Source of the DNA: UBA4644 sp964541085
GTDB lineage: Bacteria; Bacillota; Clostridia; Oscillospirales; Butyricicoccaceae
DNA: 63,692 nt
Reading direction: 5' to 3'
Assembly (NCBI GenBank): GCA_964541085.1
Contig: CAZIPA010000008.1
Location: 1 to 63,692 of the forward strand
Shown in pieces: positions 16,977 through 24,985 of the stretch (the stretch's first letter is position 1; each line of letters opens with the position of its first letter). The translations under genes and the position numbers were made by a program. The notes under the pieces were generated by a model. The model ran no database searches. It had not been told where the DNA came from and worked only from the letters and a program-made list of their open reading frames with translations.

Positions 16977-17675
16977 TTATTTCTGTTCCAGCAGTGCAAA
17001 CCCCGCATCCATTTCGCCGTTTGCAATCAGCGCCTGCACCGCATCTGCCAGTGCGGCTCTTACGGTATCACGCACCTTTGCATTGCCTGCGTGGTCAACA
17101 TACACCGTGTATTGACCAAGGTTGAAGCTTGCATAATAAATGATCGTTCTTTCACCCCTGCTGTTTTTGTCCGTCAGGAAATACCCGGCACGGACTTCTG
17201 TGCCCCCGATTTCAGAAATGGTTTCCTTCCCCACAAGGATAGTGTCCTTAAAGGTTTCGCCCGGGGCAGTAATCACCAGCGTCACATCCTTCATTTTGCC
17301 TTCAAGCGCAACAAAGTGACCGCTTTCCTGTTCAAAGTAAGCAACACCAGACACAGGCAGCTCATGAAATAGCAGGTTGATTTCAGACGGGGTTAATGTA
17401 TGGCTCTCCACATTGGTGCGTTCTACATCAAATTGTGCCAACCCTGTGTCGGATTTTACGAATACCAATGTATCGCCGTTATCAAAGGTTACCTCATGGT
17501 TGCCCCAACTCCCGTTCCGGAGCGCCAGCGCTCCCACAGCCACAAGACACAGACAGGCTGCCACAGCACACCATCCGCGCCAGACAGGTCTTGGGGCCTT
17601 GCGGTAATCTCCGGCCTCTTTGATCTTCTTTTCGCTGATGTCGCCGAGGATTTCATACAATTTTTCCTTCGTCAT
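16977..17675 (-). CDS. Probable membrane-anchored anti-sigma/partner protein
   Basis: A 232-residue protein with a ~35-residue cytoplasmic N-terminus (MTKEKLYEILGDISEKKIKEAGDYRKAPR), one membrane segment at about 36-52 and an extracytoplasmic domain. This layout and the 4-nt overlap with the ECF sigma gene upstream suggest it holds the sigma factor at the membrane until a signal arrives. There is no zinc-binding ZAS motif, so it belongs to the common clostridial type lacking one. The signal is unknown. Confidence 0.7.
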   Translation of the reverse strand: MTKEKLYEILGDISEKKIKEAGDYRKAPRPVWRGWCAVAACLCLVAVGALALRNGSWGNHEVTFDNGDTLVFVKSDTGLAQFDVERTNVESHTLTPSEINLLFHELPVSGVAYFEQESGHFVALEGKMKDVTLVITAPGETFKDTILVGKETISEIGGTEVRAGYFLTDKNSRGERTIIYYASFNLGQYTVYVDHAGNAKVRDTVRAALADAVQALIANGEMDAGFALLEQK

Positions 17676-18232
17676 AATTCAAAGCTCCTTTCCAAAAGAT
17701 AGCTGTGCAGTTTCCCACGGAGGCGGTGAAGGGTCATGGCCACGGCGCCCTCCGTCATGCCGTGTTTTCCGGCGATTTCGGAAATGCTGGCCGTGTACCA
17801 GTATCGGTGGATGAAGATGCTTCGTTTTTCCGGAGAAAGGCACTCCAGAAAGGCATCCATGGCCTGGACAAGCTCCCGGCGATCCATTTCCCGCTCTACA
17901 TCCTCCTTGCCGGAAACCAGCTCGGAAAGCTCATCCAAAACCGCAGGCAGCTCTCCCCCGCCCCGCTTGGCAGCAGTGTTGTGCCGGTATCGGTTCAGCG
18001 ACAGATTGCGGACGATTTTCCCAAGGAATGCCGATAAACTGTCCGGTCGGTGCGGCGGCATGGTGTTCCATGCCTTCAGCCAGGTATCGTTGACACATTC
18101 CTCCGCGTCCTCCGGGCTGCCCAGTATGTTTCTGGCGATAGAGGCGCAGTAGCTGCCGTATTTGTCGGCGGTGGCCGGGATGGCCCGCTCGTCCCTGTCC
18201 CAATACAGCTGAACAAGCTCTGCGTCATGCAT
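17672..18232 (-). CDS. ECF-type RNA polymerase sigma factor
   Basis: A 186-residue sigma-70 family protein with region 2 (CVNDTWLKAWN at about 50-60) and region 4 (FIHRYWYTASISEIAGKHGMTEGAVAMTLHRLRGKL). It directs transcription of an unknown regulon, probably including itself. Its stop overlaps the start of the membrane partner gene by 4 nt. The 240 bp between it and the divergent phosphofructokinase gene hold the latter's promoter; I could not identify a clear ECF promoter for this gene. Confidence 0.9.
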   Translation of the reverse strand: MHDAELVQLYWDRDERAIPATADKYGSYCASIARNILGSPEDAEECVNDTWLKAWNTMPPHRPDSLSAFLGKIVRNLSLNRYRHNTAAKRGGGELPAVLDELSELVSGKEDVEREMDRRELVQAMDAFLECLSPEKRSIFIHRYWYTASISEIAGKHGMTEGAVAMTLHRLRGKLHSYLLERSFEL

Positions 18233-18409
18233 TTGCTCTCACCTCACTTTTCTTTTTGCCTTTCACTTATATACACAGCTTTTGAACCGGAATCTCACAC
18301 ATTTTTCAAAAATTCCTCACTCCATAATATCATACTGTCAACCGGATTGCAGCATGAAGGCGCAGATGTCTGCTGTCCGCAAAGGCAGCCTGGAAATGCC
18401 CCTTCCACA

Positions 18410-18438
18410 TTGACTTTTTACCGGTTTTCTGGTAGGCT
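18410..18438 (+). promoter_or_regulatory. Promoter of the phosphofructokinase gene
   Basis: TTGACT (18410-18415), 17-nt spacer and TAGGCT (18433-18438), about 35 nt before the ATG. Confidence 0.6.
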
Positions 18439-18473
18439 AAAGAAAACACGCAAATGTTACGGAGGTTATCACT

Positions 18474-19715
18474 ATGGAACTTCGCGGTGCCTGTATTTTC
18501 GGCCAGTCCGGCGGCCCCACTTCTGTTATCAACGCCAGCGCCTACGGCGTTTTTTCCGCTGCTCTGGAGAGCGGCTGCATCACCCGTGTGTTGGGTGCGG
18601 CCCACGGTGTCAAGGGCATTCTCAACGATCAGCTTTATGATATCTCGCTGGAGGATCCCCGGGAGCTGGCCCTGCTGAAGAGCACGCCCTCCTCTGCGCT
18701 GGGCTCCTGCCGCTACAAGCTGAAGGACGCAGATGCGGATGACACGGATTATCGCCGCATTCTGGAGATTTTCAAGAAGTACGATGTGCGCTATTTCTTC
18801 TACAACGGCGGCAATGATTCCATGGATACCTGCAACAAAATTTCGAAATATATGCAGAAGGTTGGCTATGAATGCCGGGTGATGGGCGTGCCCAAGACCA
18901 TCGACAACGATCTGGCCGGAACGGATCACTGCCCCGGCTTTGGCTCGGCGGCCAAATATATCGCCACCTCCTGCATGGAGATCGCACAGGATGCCCGGGT
19001 CTATGATACCGGTGCGGTGACGATTCTGGAGTGCATGGGCCGCAACGCAGGCTGGCTGACGGCTTCTGCCTCTCTGGCCACCATGCAGGGAGAAGGGCCC
19101 GATCTGATCTATCTGCCGGAGGTGGATTTTGATGTGGAGCGCTTTTTCGGGGATGTGCGGCGTGTCTGGAACGAAAAGCACAACTGCTTTGTGGCCATTT
19201 CCGAGGGCATTCATGACAGCGAGGGCGTGTTTATCAACGAATATGCCGCCAAAAACAGCGGCACCGATGCCTTTGGTCACAAGCAGATGGGCGGCGCAGC
19301 GGCTTACCTTGCGGCGCAGGTGAAGGAGCGCATGGGGGTCAAGACCCGTGCCATCGAGCTTTCCCTGCTCCAGCGGTGCGGTGCGCATCTGGCTTCCCGA
19401 ACCGATGTGGAGGAAGCTGTCTGGCTGGGACGGGAGGCTGTGCTGGCCGCTCTGCGGGGCGAAACTGACAAGATGGTAGCCCTCCGCCGCAAGCCGGATG
19501 CCGCAGACTATGCGCCGGAGATCGTACTGGCTGACCTGACCATCACCGCCAACACCGAGCATATGTTCCCGCTGGAATGGATCACCGAGGACGGCGCAGG
19601 CATCCGTCCCGCCTTTGCCGATTATGCGCTGCCGCTCATCGCCGGACAGCCGGATTACGCCTGGGAAAACGGTCTGCCCCGCTTCGCAAAGCTGAAAAAG
19701 GTTCTGGTGAAATAA
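18474..19715 (+). CDS. pfp: Diphosphate-dependent 6-phosphofructokinase
   Basis: A 413-residue phosphofructokinase that phosphorylates fructose 6-phosphate. The substrate motif PKTIDNDL is at about 140-147. The loop that is GGDGS in ATP enzymes reads GGNDS (112-116); the Asp in place of Gly blocks ATP and is typical of PPi-dependent enzymes. The length also fits the PPi group rather than the ~320-residue bacterial ATP enzyme. PPi use makes the step reversible and saves ATP in a fermenter. Monocistronic with its own promoter and a strong terminator. Confidence 0.88.
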   Translation: MELRGACIFGQSGGPTSVINASAYGVFSAALESGCITRVLGAAHGVKGILNDQLYDISLEDPRELALLKSTPSSALGSCRYKLKDADADDTDYRRILEIFKKYDVRYFFYNGGNDSMDTCNKISKYMQKVGYECRVMGVPKTIDNDLAGTDHCPGFGSAAKYIATSCMEIAQDARVYDTGAVTILECMGRNAGWLTASASLATMQGEGPDLIYLPEVDFDVERFFGDVRRVWNEKHNCFVAISEGIHDSEGVFINEYAAKNSGTDAFGHKQMGGAAAYLAAQVKERMGVKTRAIELSLLQRCGAHLASRTDVEEAVWLGREAVLAALRGETDKMVALRRKPDAADYAPEIVLADLTITANTEHMFPLEWITEDGAGIRPAFADYALPLIAGQPDYAWENGLPRFAKLKKVLVK

Positions 19716-19730
19716 ATTACAGATATGAAA

Positions 19731-19760
19731 GCCGCCTGACGGAAGTCAGGCGGCGTTTTG
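19731..19760 (+). terminator. Terminator after pfp
   Basis: GCCGCCTGAC-GGAA-GTCAGGCGGC, a perfect 10-bp stem, followed by GTTTTG. Confidence 0.85.
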
Positions 19761-19768
19761 ATGCTAAA

Positions 19769-19805
19769 CATCGCCCGGCTGTCGTTGGATACAGACCGGG
19801 CGATG
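19769..19805 (-). terminator. Probable terminator of the NamZ-like gene
   Basis: A perfect 10-bp stem (CATCGCCCGG / CCGGGCGATG) with a 17-nt loop, just after the minus-strand stop codon. The T-tract is weak (GTTTAGC). Confidence 0.5.
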
Positions 19806-19810
19806 TTGCT

Positions 19811-20920
19811 TCAGTATAAAAAATAGGGCTCGATGGCCTTGCGATAGGCGCACAGCGGCGCCTGCTGCCCCACAAGATAGGCTTCACAGTCAAAGTCCTC
19901 TTCATATATGGCCATACTGCCGAAGAGATGCTTCAGGAAGGGGGTATAGGCCAGCTCCGGGTGCAGCCTGCGAATGGTACACAGCAGCCGCAGACCTACT
20001 TCAAAGGGCTGGAAATCCTCCCGCCGGGTGATGTGAATCTGGATGCCTGCGCACAGCGTCCCTGCGTGTTTGGAAAAGGACGGTGTAAAATACGCCTCCC
20101 GCAGCAGACAGCCCTCCTGCCGTCCCATGGCGGCGATCACGGCCCGACTGTTCAGCCAGGGCGCTCCCAGCAGCTCAAAGGGCTTTGTGGTGCCCCGTCC
20201 CTCGGAAAGATTGGTTCCCTCCAGCAGACAGGTTCCCACATACACCAGGGCGGCATCCACCGTAGGCAGATTGGGGGAAGGCGGCACAAAGGGCAGACCG
20301 GTTTCCTCATAATACATGGTGCGCTTCACCCGCTCACAGGGCAGCACGGTCAGCGGGCAGCCCAGCTTTTCCGAGGCATTGATATACCGGGCGAACTCTC
20401 CGATGGTCAGACCGGTGCGGGCCGCCGTGGCATATTTTCCCACAAAGGAGGCACACGCCGGCTCCAGCAGATTTCCCTCCGCCCGGCAGCCGATCACCGG
20501 CGGACGATCCAGCACCACAAAGGGCACGCCAGCCTTGCCGCAGACCTCCATAGCCTCGGTCATGGTATATTGAAAGGTATAGTAGCGGGAGCCGATGTCC
20601 GCAATATCGAAAAATACGCAGTCCAGCGTTTGCATGGCCTCCAGAGCAGCTTCCTTTCCCGGGCCATAGGTGCTGTACACCGGAAGTCCGGTTTCCCGGT
20701 CGGTATAGGCGGCAACCTCTGCCCCGGCCTGTGCGTCTCCCCGCACACCATGCTCCGGCGAAAACAGCGCCGCAAGGGTAAACTTTTCCCGGAGGATATC
20801 ATAGGTAGGCCGAAGCTTTGCCGTAACGCCGGTGGGATTGGTAATCAATCCTACCCGCAGCGCAGGCTTTCCCGGCAGAGTCTCCAGCACATCTGCGCCG
20901 GAACGAACGGTGTTCTCCAT
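19811..20920 (-). CDS. NamZ-like exo-beta-N-acetylmuramidase (DUF1343)
   Basis: A 369-residue DUF1343 protein. The family signature is clear: GLITNPTGV, LFSPEHGVRG, DIADIGSRYYTF and PPSPNLPT. Characterised members (NamZ, GH171) release terminal MurNAc from peptidoglycan fragments. No signal peptide is visible here, so it would act in the cytoplasm or be released otherwise; some NamZ proteins are secreted. The catalytic residues of GH171 cannot be assigned by eye. nagB and a ROK kinase 2 kb away would handle amino sugars released by such an enzyme, but they are in separate units. Confidence 0.8.
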   Translation of the reverse strand: MENTVRSGADVLETLPGKPALRVGLITNPTGVTAKLRPTYDILREKFTLAALFSPEHGVRGDAQAGAEVAAYTDRETGLPVYSTYGPGKEAALEAMQTLDCVFFDIADIGSRYYTFQYTMTEAMEVCGKAGVPFVVLDRPPVIGCRAEGNLLEPACASFVGKYATAARTGLTIGEFARYINASEKLGCPLTVLPCERVKRTMYYEETGLPFVPPSPNLPTVDAALVYVGTCLLEGTNLSEGRGTTKPFELLGAPWLNSRAVIAAMGRQEGCLLREAYFTPSFSKHAGTLCAGIQIHITRREDFQPFEVGLRLLCTIRRLHPELAYTPFLKHLFGSMAIYEEDFDCEAYLVGQQAPLCAYRKAIEPYFLY

Positions 20921-20940
20921 AAGGTTTGCTCCTTTCCGTG

Positions 20941-20977
20941 AAAAAAAGAAAGCACGAAGGGATCGACCTTCGTGCTT
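20941..20977 (-). terminator. Terminator after tRNA-Leu
   Basis: AAGCACGAAGG-TCGAT-CCCTTCGTGCTT followed by TCTTTTTTT on the minus strand, directly after the encoded CCA end. Confidence 0.9.
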
Positions 20978-20979
20978 GT

Positions 20980-21066
20980 TGGTGCGGATGAAGGGACTTG
21001 AACCCCCATGAAATTGCTTTCACATGGACCTGAACCATGCGCGTCTGCCAATTCCGCCACATCCGC
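20980..21066 (-). tRNA. tRNA-Leu (anticodon CAG)
   Basis: An 87-nt class II tRNA on the minus strand. Acceptor GCGGATG pairs with CATCCGC, discriminator A is followed by an encoded CCA. The anticodon stem CATGG/CCATG carries loop TTCAGGT with anticodon CAG. The T arm reads GGGGGTTCAAGTCCC. A long variable arm is present, as expected for leucine. It has its own promoter and terminator and reads Leu CTG codons, the dominant leucine codon in this window. Confidence 0.97.
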
Positions 21067-21079
21067 AACTGCATGAGTT

Positions 21080-21108
21080 ATCTTACATCAAAGGTCGGAA
21101 AATGTCAA
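21080..21108 (-). promoter_or_regulatory. Promoter of tRNA-Leu
   Basis: TTGACA (21108-21103), 17-nt spacer and TAAGAT (21085-21080), 14 nt before the tRNA 5' end. Confidence 0.85.
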
Positions 21109-21162
21109 GGGGTTTTTTCAAAAAAAGAGCGGATTTTTGAAAAAATATTTTTGAAAACCGTA

Positions 21163-21191
21163 TTGACAACGGCGGACGGCTATTGTATACT
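21163..21191 (+). promoter_or_regulatory. Promoter of the Rrf2-rubrerythrin operon
   Basis: TTGACA (21163-21168), 17-nt spacer and TATACT (21186-21191). The sequence TTCGTAAACAAACGAA just after the -10 is a near-palindrome (TTCGT/ACGAA) that could be the Rrf2 operator. Confidence 0.8.
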
Positions 21192-21222
21192 ATTTTCGTA
21201 AACAAACGAAGGGGGCGTTCCC

Positions 21223-21627
21223 GTGAGAATCACCCATGAGGCCGATTACGCGGTTCGTATCATTTATACGATTATGCAGGCAGAGGAGCCTCCGGTGGCC
21301 GCCAGCAAGCTGGCAGAGCAGTCCGGTGTGACCCTGCGCTTTACCCTGAAGATTCTGCGGAAGCTGGCCTCCTGCGGCATCGTCACCGCGCAGAAGGGCG
21401 CCAGTGGCGGCTATTCTCTGGCTATGGAGCCGGCAGAGATTTCTCTGGGCCTGATTATCGAAAGCATTGACGGCCCCTTTGAGCTGAATCATTGCCTCAA
21501 TGCGGAGTTTGACTGCACCCGTGTGAAGGACAAAAGCATCTGCCAGTTCCATCACATTTTCGATCAGCTGAATGCAAAGCTCAAGGCCGAGCTTTACAAT
21601 ATTAAAATGGATTCTTTTAAAAATTAA
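21223..21627 (+). CDS. Rrf2-family transcriptional regulator
   Basis: A 134-residue Rrf2/IscR-like winged-helix protein starting with GTG. The N-terminal helix MRITHEADYAVR and the wing KGASGGYSL are typical. Cys91, Cys98 and Cys107 lie where IscR-type proteins bind an Fe-S cluster, although the spacing (6 and 8) differs slightly from IscR (5 and 5). It therefore may sense oxidants, NO or iron status. It is 20 nt upstream of a rubrerythrin gene, its probable target, and may repress its own promoter. Confidence 0.9.
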   Translation: MRITHEADYAVRIIYTIMQAEEPPVAASKLAEQSGVTLRFTLKILRKLASCGIVTAQKGASGGYSLAMEPAEISLGLIIESIDGPFELNHCLNAEFDCTRVKDKSICQFHHIFDQLNAKLKAELYNIKMDSFKN

Positions 21628-21647
21628 AAAATCGGAGGTATTTTGTT

Positions 21648-22217
21648 ATGAAGAAGTGGGTATGTCCTGTTTGCGGTTATGTTCATGAAGGCGAGCAGCC
21701 CCCCGAGTTTTGCCCCCAGTGCCGTGTTCCCGGCTCCAAGTTTGTGGAGCAGAAGGCCGATATGGCCTGGGCTGCCGAGCACGTGATCGGCGTTGGCCGT
21801 CAGTTTGGCGCAGATGTTCCCCAGGAGGCCCAGGAAGAGATCATTGCCGGCCTGCAGGCCAATTTCACCGGTGAGTGCACCGAGGTTGGTATGTATCTGG
21901 CTATGGCCCGTGCCGCTCATCGGGAGGGTTATCCCGAGATCGGTCTGTATTGGGAAAAGGCCGCTTATGAAGAGGCCGAGCACGCCGCCAAGTTCGCCGA
22001 GCTGCTGGGCGATGTGGTGAGCGCTTCTACCCAGAAGAATCTGGAGCTGCGTGTGGAAGCCGAAAACGGCGCTACCGCCGGCAAGACCGATCTGGCCAAG
22101 CTGTGCAAGAAGTACAATCTGGATGCCCTCCACGACACCATCCATGAAATGGCTCGGGACGAGGCCCGCCACGGCCGTGCCTTCGCCGGTCTGCTGAACC
22201 GCTATTTCGGCAAATAA
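21648..22217 (+). CDS. Reverse rubrerythrin (rubredoxin domain first)
   Basis: A 189-residue protein with an N-terminal rubredoxin domain (CPVC at 6-9, CPQC at 22-25) followed by a ferritin-like diiron domain with EEAEH and DEARH ligand motifs. This domain order is opposite to classical rubrerythrin and is typical of clostridial revRbr, an NADH-dependent peroxide reductase for oxidative stress. The ATG follows GGAGG. It is cotranscribed with the Rrf2 regulator and has a strong terminator. Confidence 0.93.
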   Translation: MKKWVCPVCGYVHEGEQPPEFCPQCRVPGSKFVEQKADMAWAAEHVIGVGRQFGADVPQEAQEEIIAGLQANFTGECTEVGMYLAMARAAHREGYPEIGLYWEKAAYEEAEHAAKFAELLGDVVSASTQKNLELRVEAENGATAGKTDLAKLCKKYNLDALHDTIHEMARDEARHGRAFAGLLNRYFGK

Positions 22218-22236
22218 GAATACAGCACAAAGAATC

Positions 22237-22265
22237 AAGAGGAAGCGTGAGCTTCCTCTTTTTGT
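22237..22265 (+). terminator. Terminator after rubrerythrin
   Basis: AAGAGGAAGC-GTGA-GCTTCCTCTT followed by TTTTG. Confidence 0.9.
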
Positions 22266-22354
22266 ATGATTGTCTATGGGATTAGGGCAGCTTGATATTT
22301 TTCCAGCCGGACACATTGCACTGGCCGTCATCAAGTGTTATAGTTTTCAGAGGT

Positions 22355-22756
22355 TCATTTGCAGTGAAACCGCACATAATGACGGCTGTCTTCACTTCCG
22401 GAAAACAGCGTGGTATAGGCCAAAACCTCATCCGGTCGTCCCGGGCACTGGTAGATTGGGTCGCCTACAGACAGGCCGGATGCCTCGCCGTTTTCCATAG
22501 CGGACACGGAGGTCATGATACCCGTGACCTCCCCGATCTGCTGATAATCCTCAGAAATCCAACTGGTTGCGCCCACATAGGTATAGATGGTATCGTTGAT
22601 CTTCACCATCGGAATTGCCGGAAGCTGCGGGTTAAAGGTCTGATTCTCGGCAAGGTCGCCGGGGTTTGGCTCTCTGCCACAGGCGGCAAGCAACACAATG
22701 GCAACCATTGCGAAAATGCACAGCAGGCATCTGCTGCGCTTGCGGGAACCAAACAC
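22355..22756 (-). CDS. Lipoprotein of unknown function, possibly frameshifted at its 3' end
   Basis: A 133-residue protein starting with GTG after GGAGGTG, with a lipobox LLAACG (Cys about 26). The mature part (PMVKINDTIYTYVGATSW and following) resembles small clostridial lipoproteins but I cannot name the family. The sequence just past the stop stays open in another frame: dropping one base from the A-run at 22402-22405 gives a coding-like tail (CGFTANEP, DDGQCNVSGWK) ending at 22282. This may be a real frameshift, a sequencing error or chance. Confidence 0.6.
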   Translation of the reverse strand: MFGSRKRSRCLLCIFAMVAIVLLAACGREPNPGDLAENQTFNPQLPAIPMVKINDTIYTYVGATSWISEDYQQIGEVTGIMTSVSAMENGEASGLSVGDPIYQCPGRPDEVLAYTTLFSGSEDSRHYVRFHCK

Positions 22757-22827
22757 GGCAGCACCTCCAAATCATAATCAAAAACAAAAGCATCCTCAAT
22801 CTTACATTCCCGGGCAGAAAGCTGCTG

Positions 22828-23721
22828 TCAATGCAGCGCCCCCGCCCTTCCCTGGGCCAGCAGGGCTGCGCCGATCATGCCGGCGGTGTTGCCCAGCAGA
22901 GCGGGCTTCATCTCCAGAATCTCATAGCCGGGCATGACCATGCCCTTGGTGCATTGCTCCACAAGGCGGAACAGGCGGGCATTCTGCATGATTCCCCCGC
23001 CCAGCACCATCAGCGGCGGATTGAAAATGTGTACCAGCGTACACAGGCCATAGGCCACCCGGCGGGTCCACTGCTCCACGGCGGCAGAAACCTGCGGTTC
23101 GTCCAGCAGGGCACACACATCTTTGCCGTTCTGCACCTCCGGGCGCACCTGCTGCACCAGCTGAATCAGTGCAGGTGCGGCAGCATAATTTTCATAAAAC
23201 GCACCCCAGGGGCCGTGATTGTCCGGGCGTTCGCTGAAGAGGCACATTCCGCCGAACTCTCCTGCCGAGCTGGATGCGCCGCGATACACCTTGCCGTCCA
23301 GCACAATGGCACCGCCTACGCCGGTGCCGTAAGTCACCATCAGAAAATCCGGCGCTCCCTTTCCGGCACCCAGTGCGGCTTCTCCCACGGCAGCTGCATT
23401 TACATCATTTTCCACCGCAACTGGCACCTGAAAGCGTTTTTCCAGCAGCGCCCGCAGCGGCGTTCCGGTATAGCCGGGGAGAATGCTGTCAAAAATGATC
23501 TCGCCCTCCCGGCCCACAGAGCCACGGGTGGAGATGCCGATGGCATCTACCGGGCCCATGTCCGCAATGATGGCACAAAGCTGCTCCAGCAGCGCCTCCA
23601 CCGTGGATACCGGCGTGGGGGTCTCCCGGGGCGGGGTCAATGCGCCGGACTGCCACAGGGCAGATTTGACGGTTGTGCCGCCGACATCCAGCGCCGCAAT
23701 GCGCAAATCAGTCTTCCACAT
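22828..23721 (-). CDS. ROK-family sugar kinase
   Basis: A 297-residue ROK protein without the N-terminal helix-turn-helix of ROK repressors, so a kinase. The ATP motif ALDVGGTTVKSALW is at the N-terminus and VENDVNAAAVGE and TYGTGVGGAI follow. The usual zinc-binding CxCGxxGC motif is not seen. Its start lies inside the end of nagB (14-nt overlap), so the two are coupled; the substrate is probably an amino sugar such as GlcNAc or ManNAc, or glucose. Confidence 0.82.
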   Translation of the reverse strand: MWKTDLRIAALDVGGTTVKSALWQSGALTPPRETPTPVSTVEALLEQLCAIIADMGPVDAIGISTRGSVGREGEIIFDSILPGYTGTPLRALLEKRFQVPVAVENDVNAAAVGEAALGAGKGAPDFLMVTYGTGVGGAIVLDGKVYRGASSSAGEFGGMCLFSERPDNHGPWGAFYENYAAAPALIQLVQQVRPEVQNGKDVCALLDEPQVSAAVEQWTRRVAYGLCTLVHIFNPPLMVLGGGIMQNARLFRLVEQCTKGMVMPGYEILEMKPALLGNTAGMIGAALLAQGRAGALH

Positions 23722-24421
23722 GGCAAATCACCGTCAGGTCGGGATGCAGCTGCAGCACGGATGCGGGGACATGGGGGGTGATGGGGCCGTACAGTGCCTG
23801 CTCCAGCGCCTGTTTTTTCCCGGCTCCGTCGGCAATCAGCAAGATTTTGCGGGCCTGCATGATGGATCCAATGCCCATGGTAATGGCCCGGCGGGGCACC
23901 TGATCCACAGATTCGAAAAAGCGCCGGTTGGCCTGAATGGTGCTCTCCTTCAGGTCGGTGATATGGGTGTTCCGGGGAAAGCTTTCGCCCGGCTCGTTAA
24001 AGGCGATATGGCCGTTGCTGCCGATACCCAGCAGCTGCAAATCCACGCCGCCCGCTGCCGCAATCGCCGCGTCATAGGCCCGGCAGGTTTCCTCCGGATT
24101 TTCACTGCATCCATCCGGCACATGGCAGCGTTCCGGCGCAAGATTCACCCTGCAAAACAGCTGCTCCTGCATAAAGGCGTGATAGCTCTGGGGATTTTCC
24201 GGAGACAATCCCACATATTCATCCAGATTGAAGGTGGTGACGGCGGAAAAGTCCAGTTCTCCCTGCCGATACCATTCGGCCAGCTGCTGATAGGCTCCGA
24301 TGGGCGTGGAGCCGGTGGCCAGACCCAGAACGCAGTCCGGCTTGAGCAGAATCTGTGCGGAAATCAGAGCGGCCGCCCGGCGGCTCAGCTCCTGATAGCT
24401 TTTTGCTGTTATGATCTTCAT
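23708..24421 (-). CDS. nagB: Glucosamine-6-phosphate deaminase
   Basis: A 237-residue NagB that converts glucosamine 6-phosphate to fructose 6-phosphate and ammonia. LGLATGSTPIG, FNLDEYVGL and LGIGSNGHIAFNEPG are diagnostic. I start at the ATG of MKIITAKSYQ, 6 nt after AGGTGA. It overlaps the ROK kinase gene. The pair would bring GlcNAc-type sugars, from mucin or cell-wall turnover, into glycolysis. The sialidase at 37-43 kb could supply ManNAc, but nanA and nanE are not in this window. Confidence 0.94.
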   Translation of the reverse strand: MKIITAKSYQELSRRAAALISAQILLKPDCVLGLATGSTPIGAYQQLAEWYRQGELDFSAVTTFNLDEYVGLSPENPQSYHAFMQEQLFCRVNLAPERCHVPDGCSENPEETCRAYDAAIAAAGGVDLQLLGIGSNGHIAFNEPGESFPRNTHITDLKESTIQANRRFFESVDQVPRRAITMGIGSIMQARKILLIADGAGKKQALEQALYGPITPHVPASVLQLHPDLTVICHVED

Positions 24422-24525
24422 ATACTTCACCTCATCCGGCACCCTTTTCGGGGCCGCTTTTTTTATTGTAGCACAGCTTGGCCGGAAATGCTACTGTATT
24501 TCCCCCGCTTCTTCTCCCGGGACGC

Positions 24526-24553
24526 AAAAAAGGCGGCCCGAAGGCCGCCCGAC
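24526..24553 (-). terminator. Terminator of the galE/exopolysaccharide run
   Basis: GGGCGGCC-TTCG-GGCCGCCT followed by TTTTTTGC on the minus strand, after the short acetyltransferase-like gene. Confidence 0.88.
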
Positions 24554-24573
24554 AGATTTTACGCATTCATTGT

Positions 24574-24948
24574 TCAAAGCGCTTTGATGTACAGAACATA
24601 CTGTCCGACGCACCGAAAGCCCAGCTCACGCAGCACTGCCCTTTCCGCATCCTCACAGAAAAGCGCCTGCCGCATATTGCGGTTGATCTGAAAGCCGGTC
24701 AGCTGAAGGTATCTGTCCTCCGGAATCCAATAAAACGAGATCCAGCCTTCCACCTTTCCTTCTGCGCAAAACAGCAGCAGCTCGGCAGTTTCATCGGTCA
24801 CAGCCCGTTCCGCCGCCCGAAAAAAATCCGCCCGGGTCTTAATGCCGTCTGCATAGGTGGGATAGCCGGACTTTGCCGGATCGAGGGCCAGCCGATAGGC
24901 AAGCTCGCCATAGGTTTTCACATCTTCCGGCGTGGCCTGAACCAGCAT
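24574..24948 (-). CDS. Short GNAT-like protein, probably internally deleted
   Basis: 124 residues from an ATG preceded by GGAAGAG. The first ~80 residues (YGELAYRLALDPAKSGYPTY, ADFFRAAERAV, WISFYWIPEDRYLQL) look like the start of a ~290-residue clostridial acetyltransferase group, while the end (AVLRELGFRCVGQYVLYI) looks like a distal GNAT segment. The junction near residue 85 suggests an internal deletion. A longer frame reading upstream into galE has no ribosome site and is not believed. It may be non-functional. Family match is from memory of the sequence pattern. Confidence 0.5.
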   Translation of the reverse strand: MLVQATPEDVKTYGELAYRLALDPAKSGYPTYADGIKTRADFFRAAERAVTDETAELLLFCAEGKVEGWISFYWIPEDRYLQLTGFQINRNMRQALFCEDAERAVLRELGFRCVGQYVLYIKAL

Positions 24949-24985
24949 AGCGCTCTTCCCTTCCGTCGGCAGATTTTCAGGCAGC

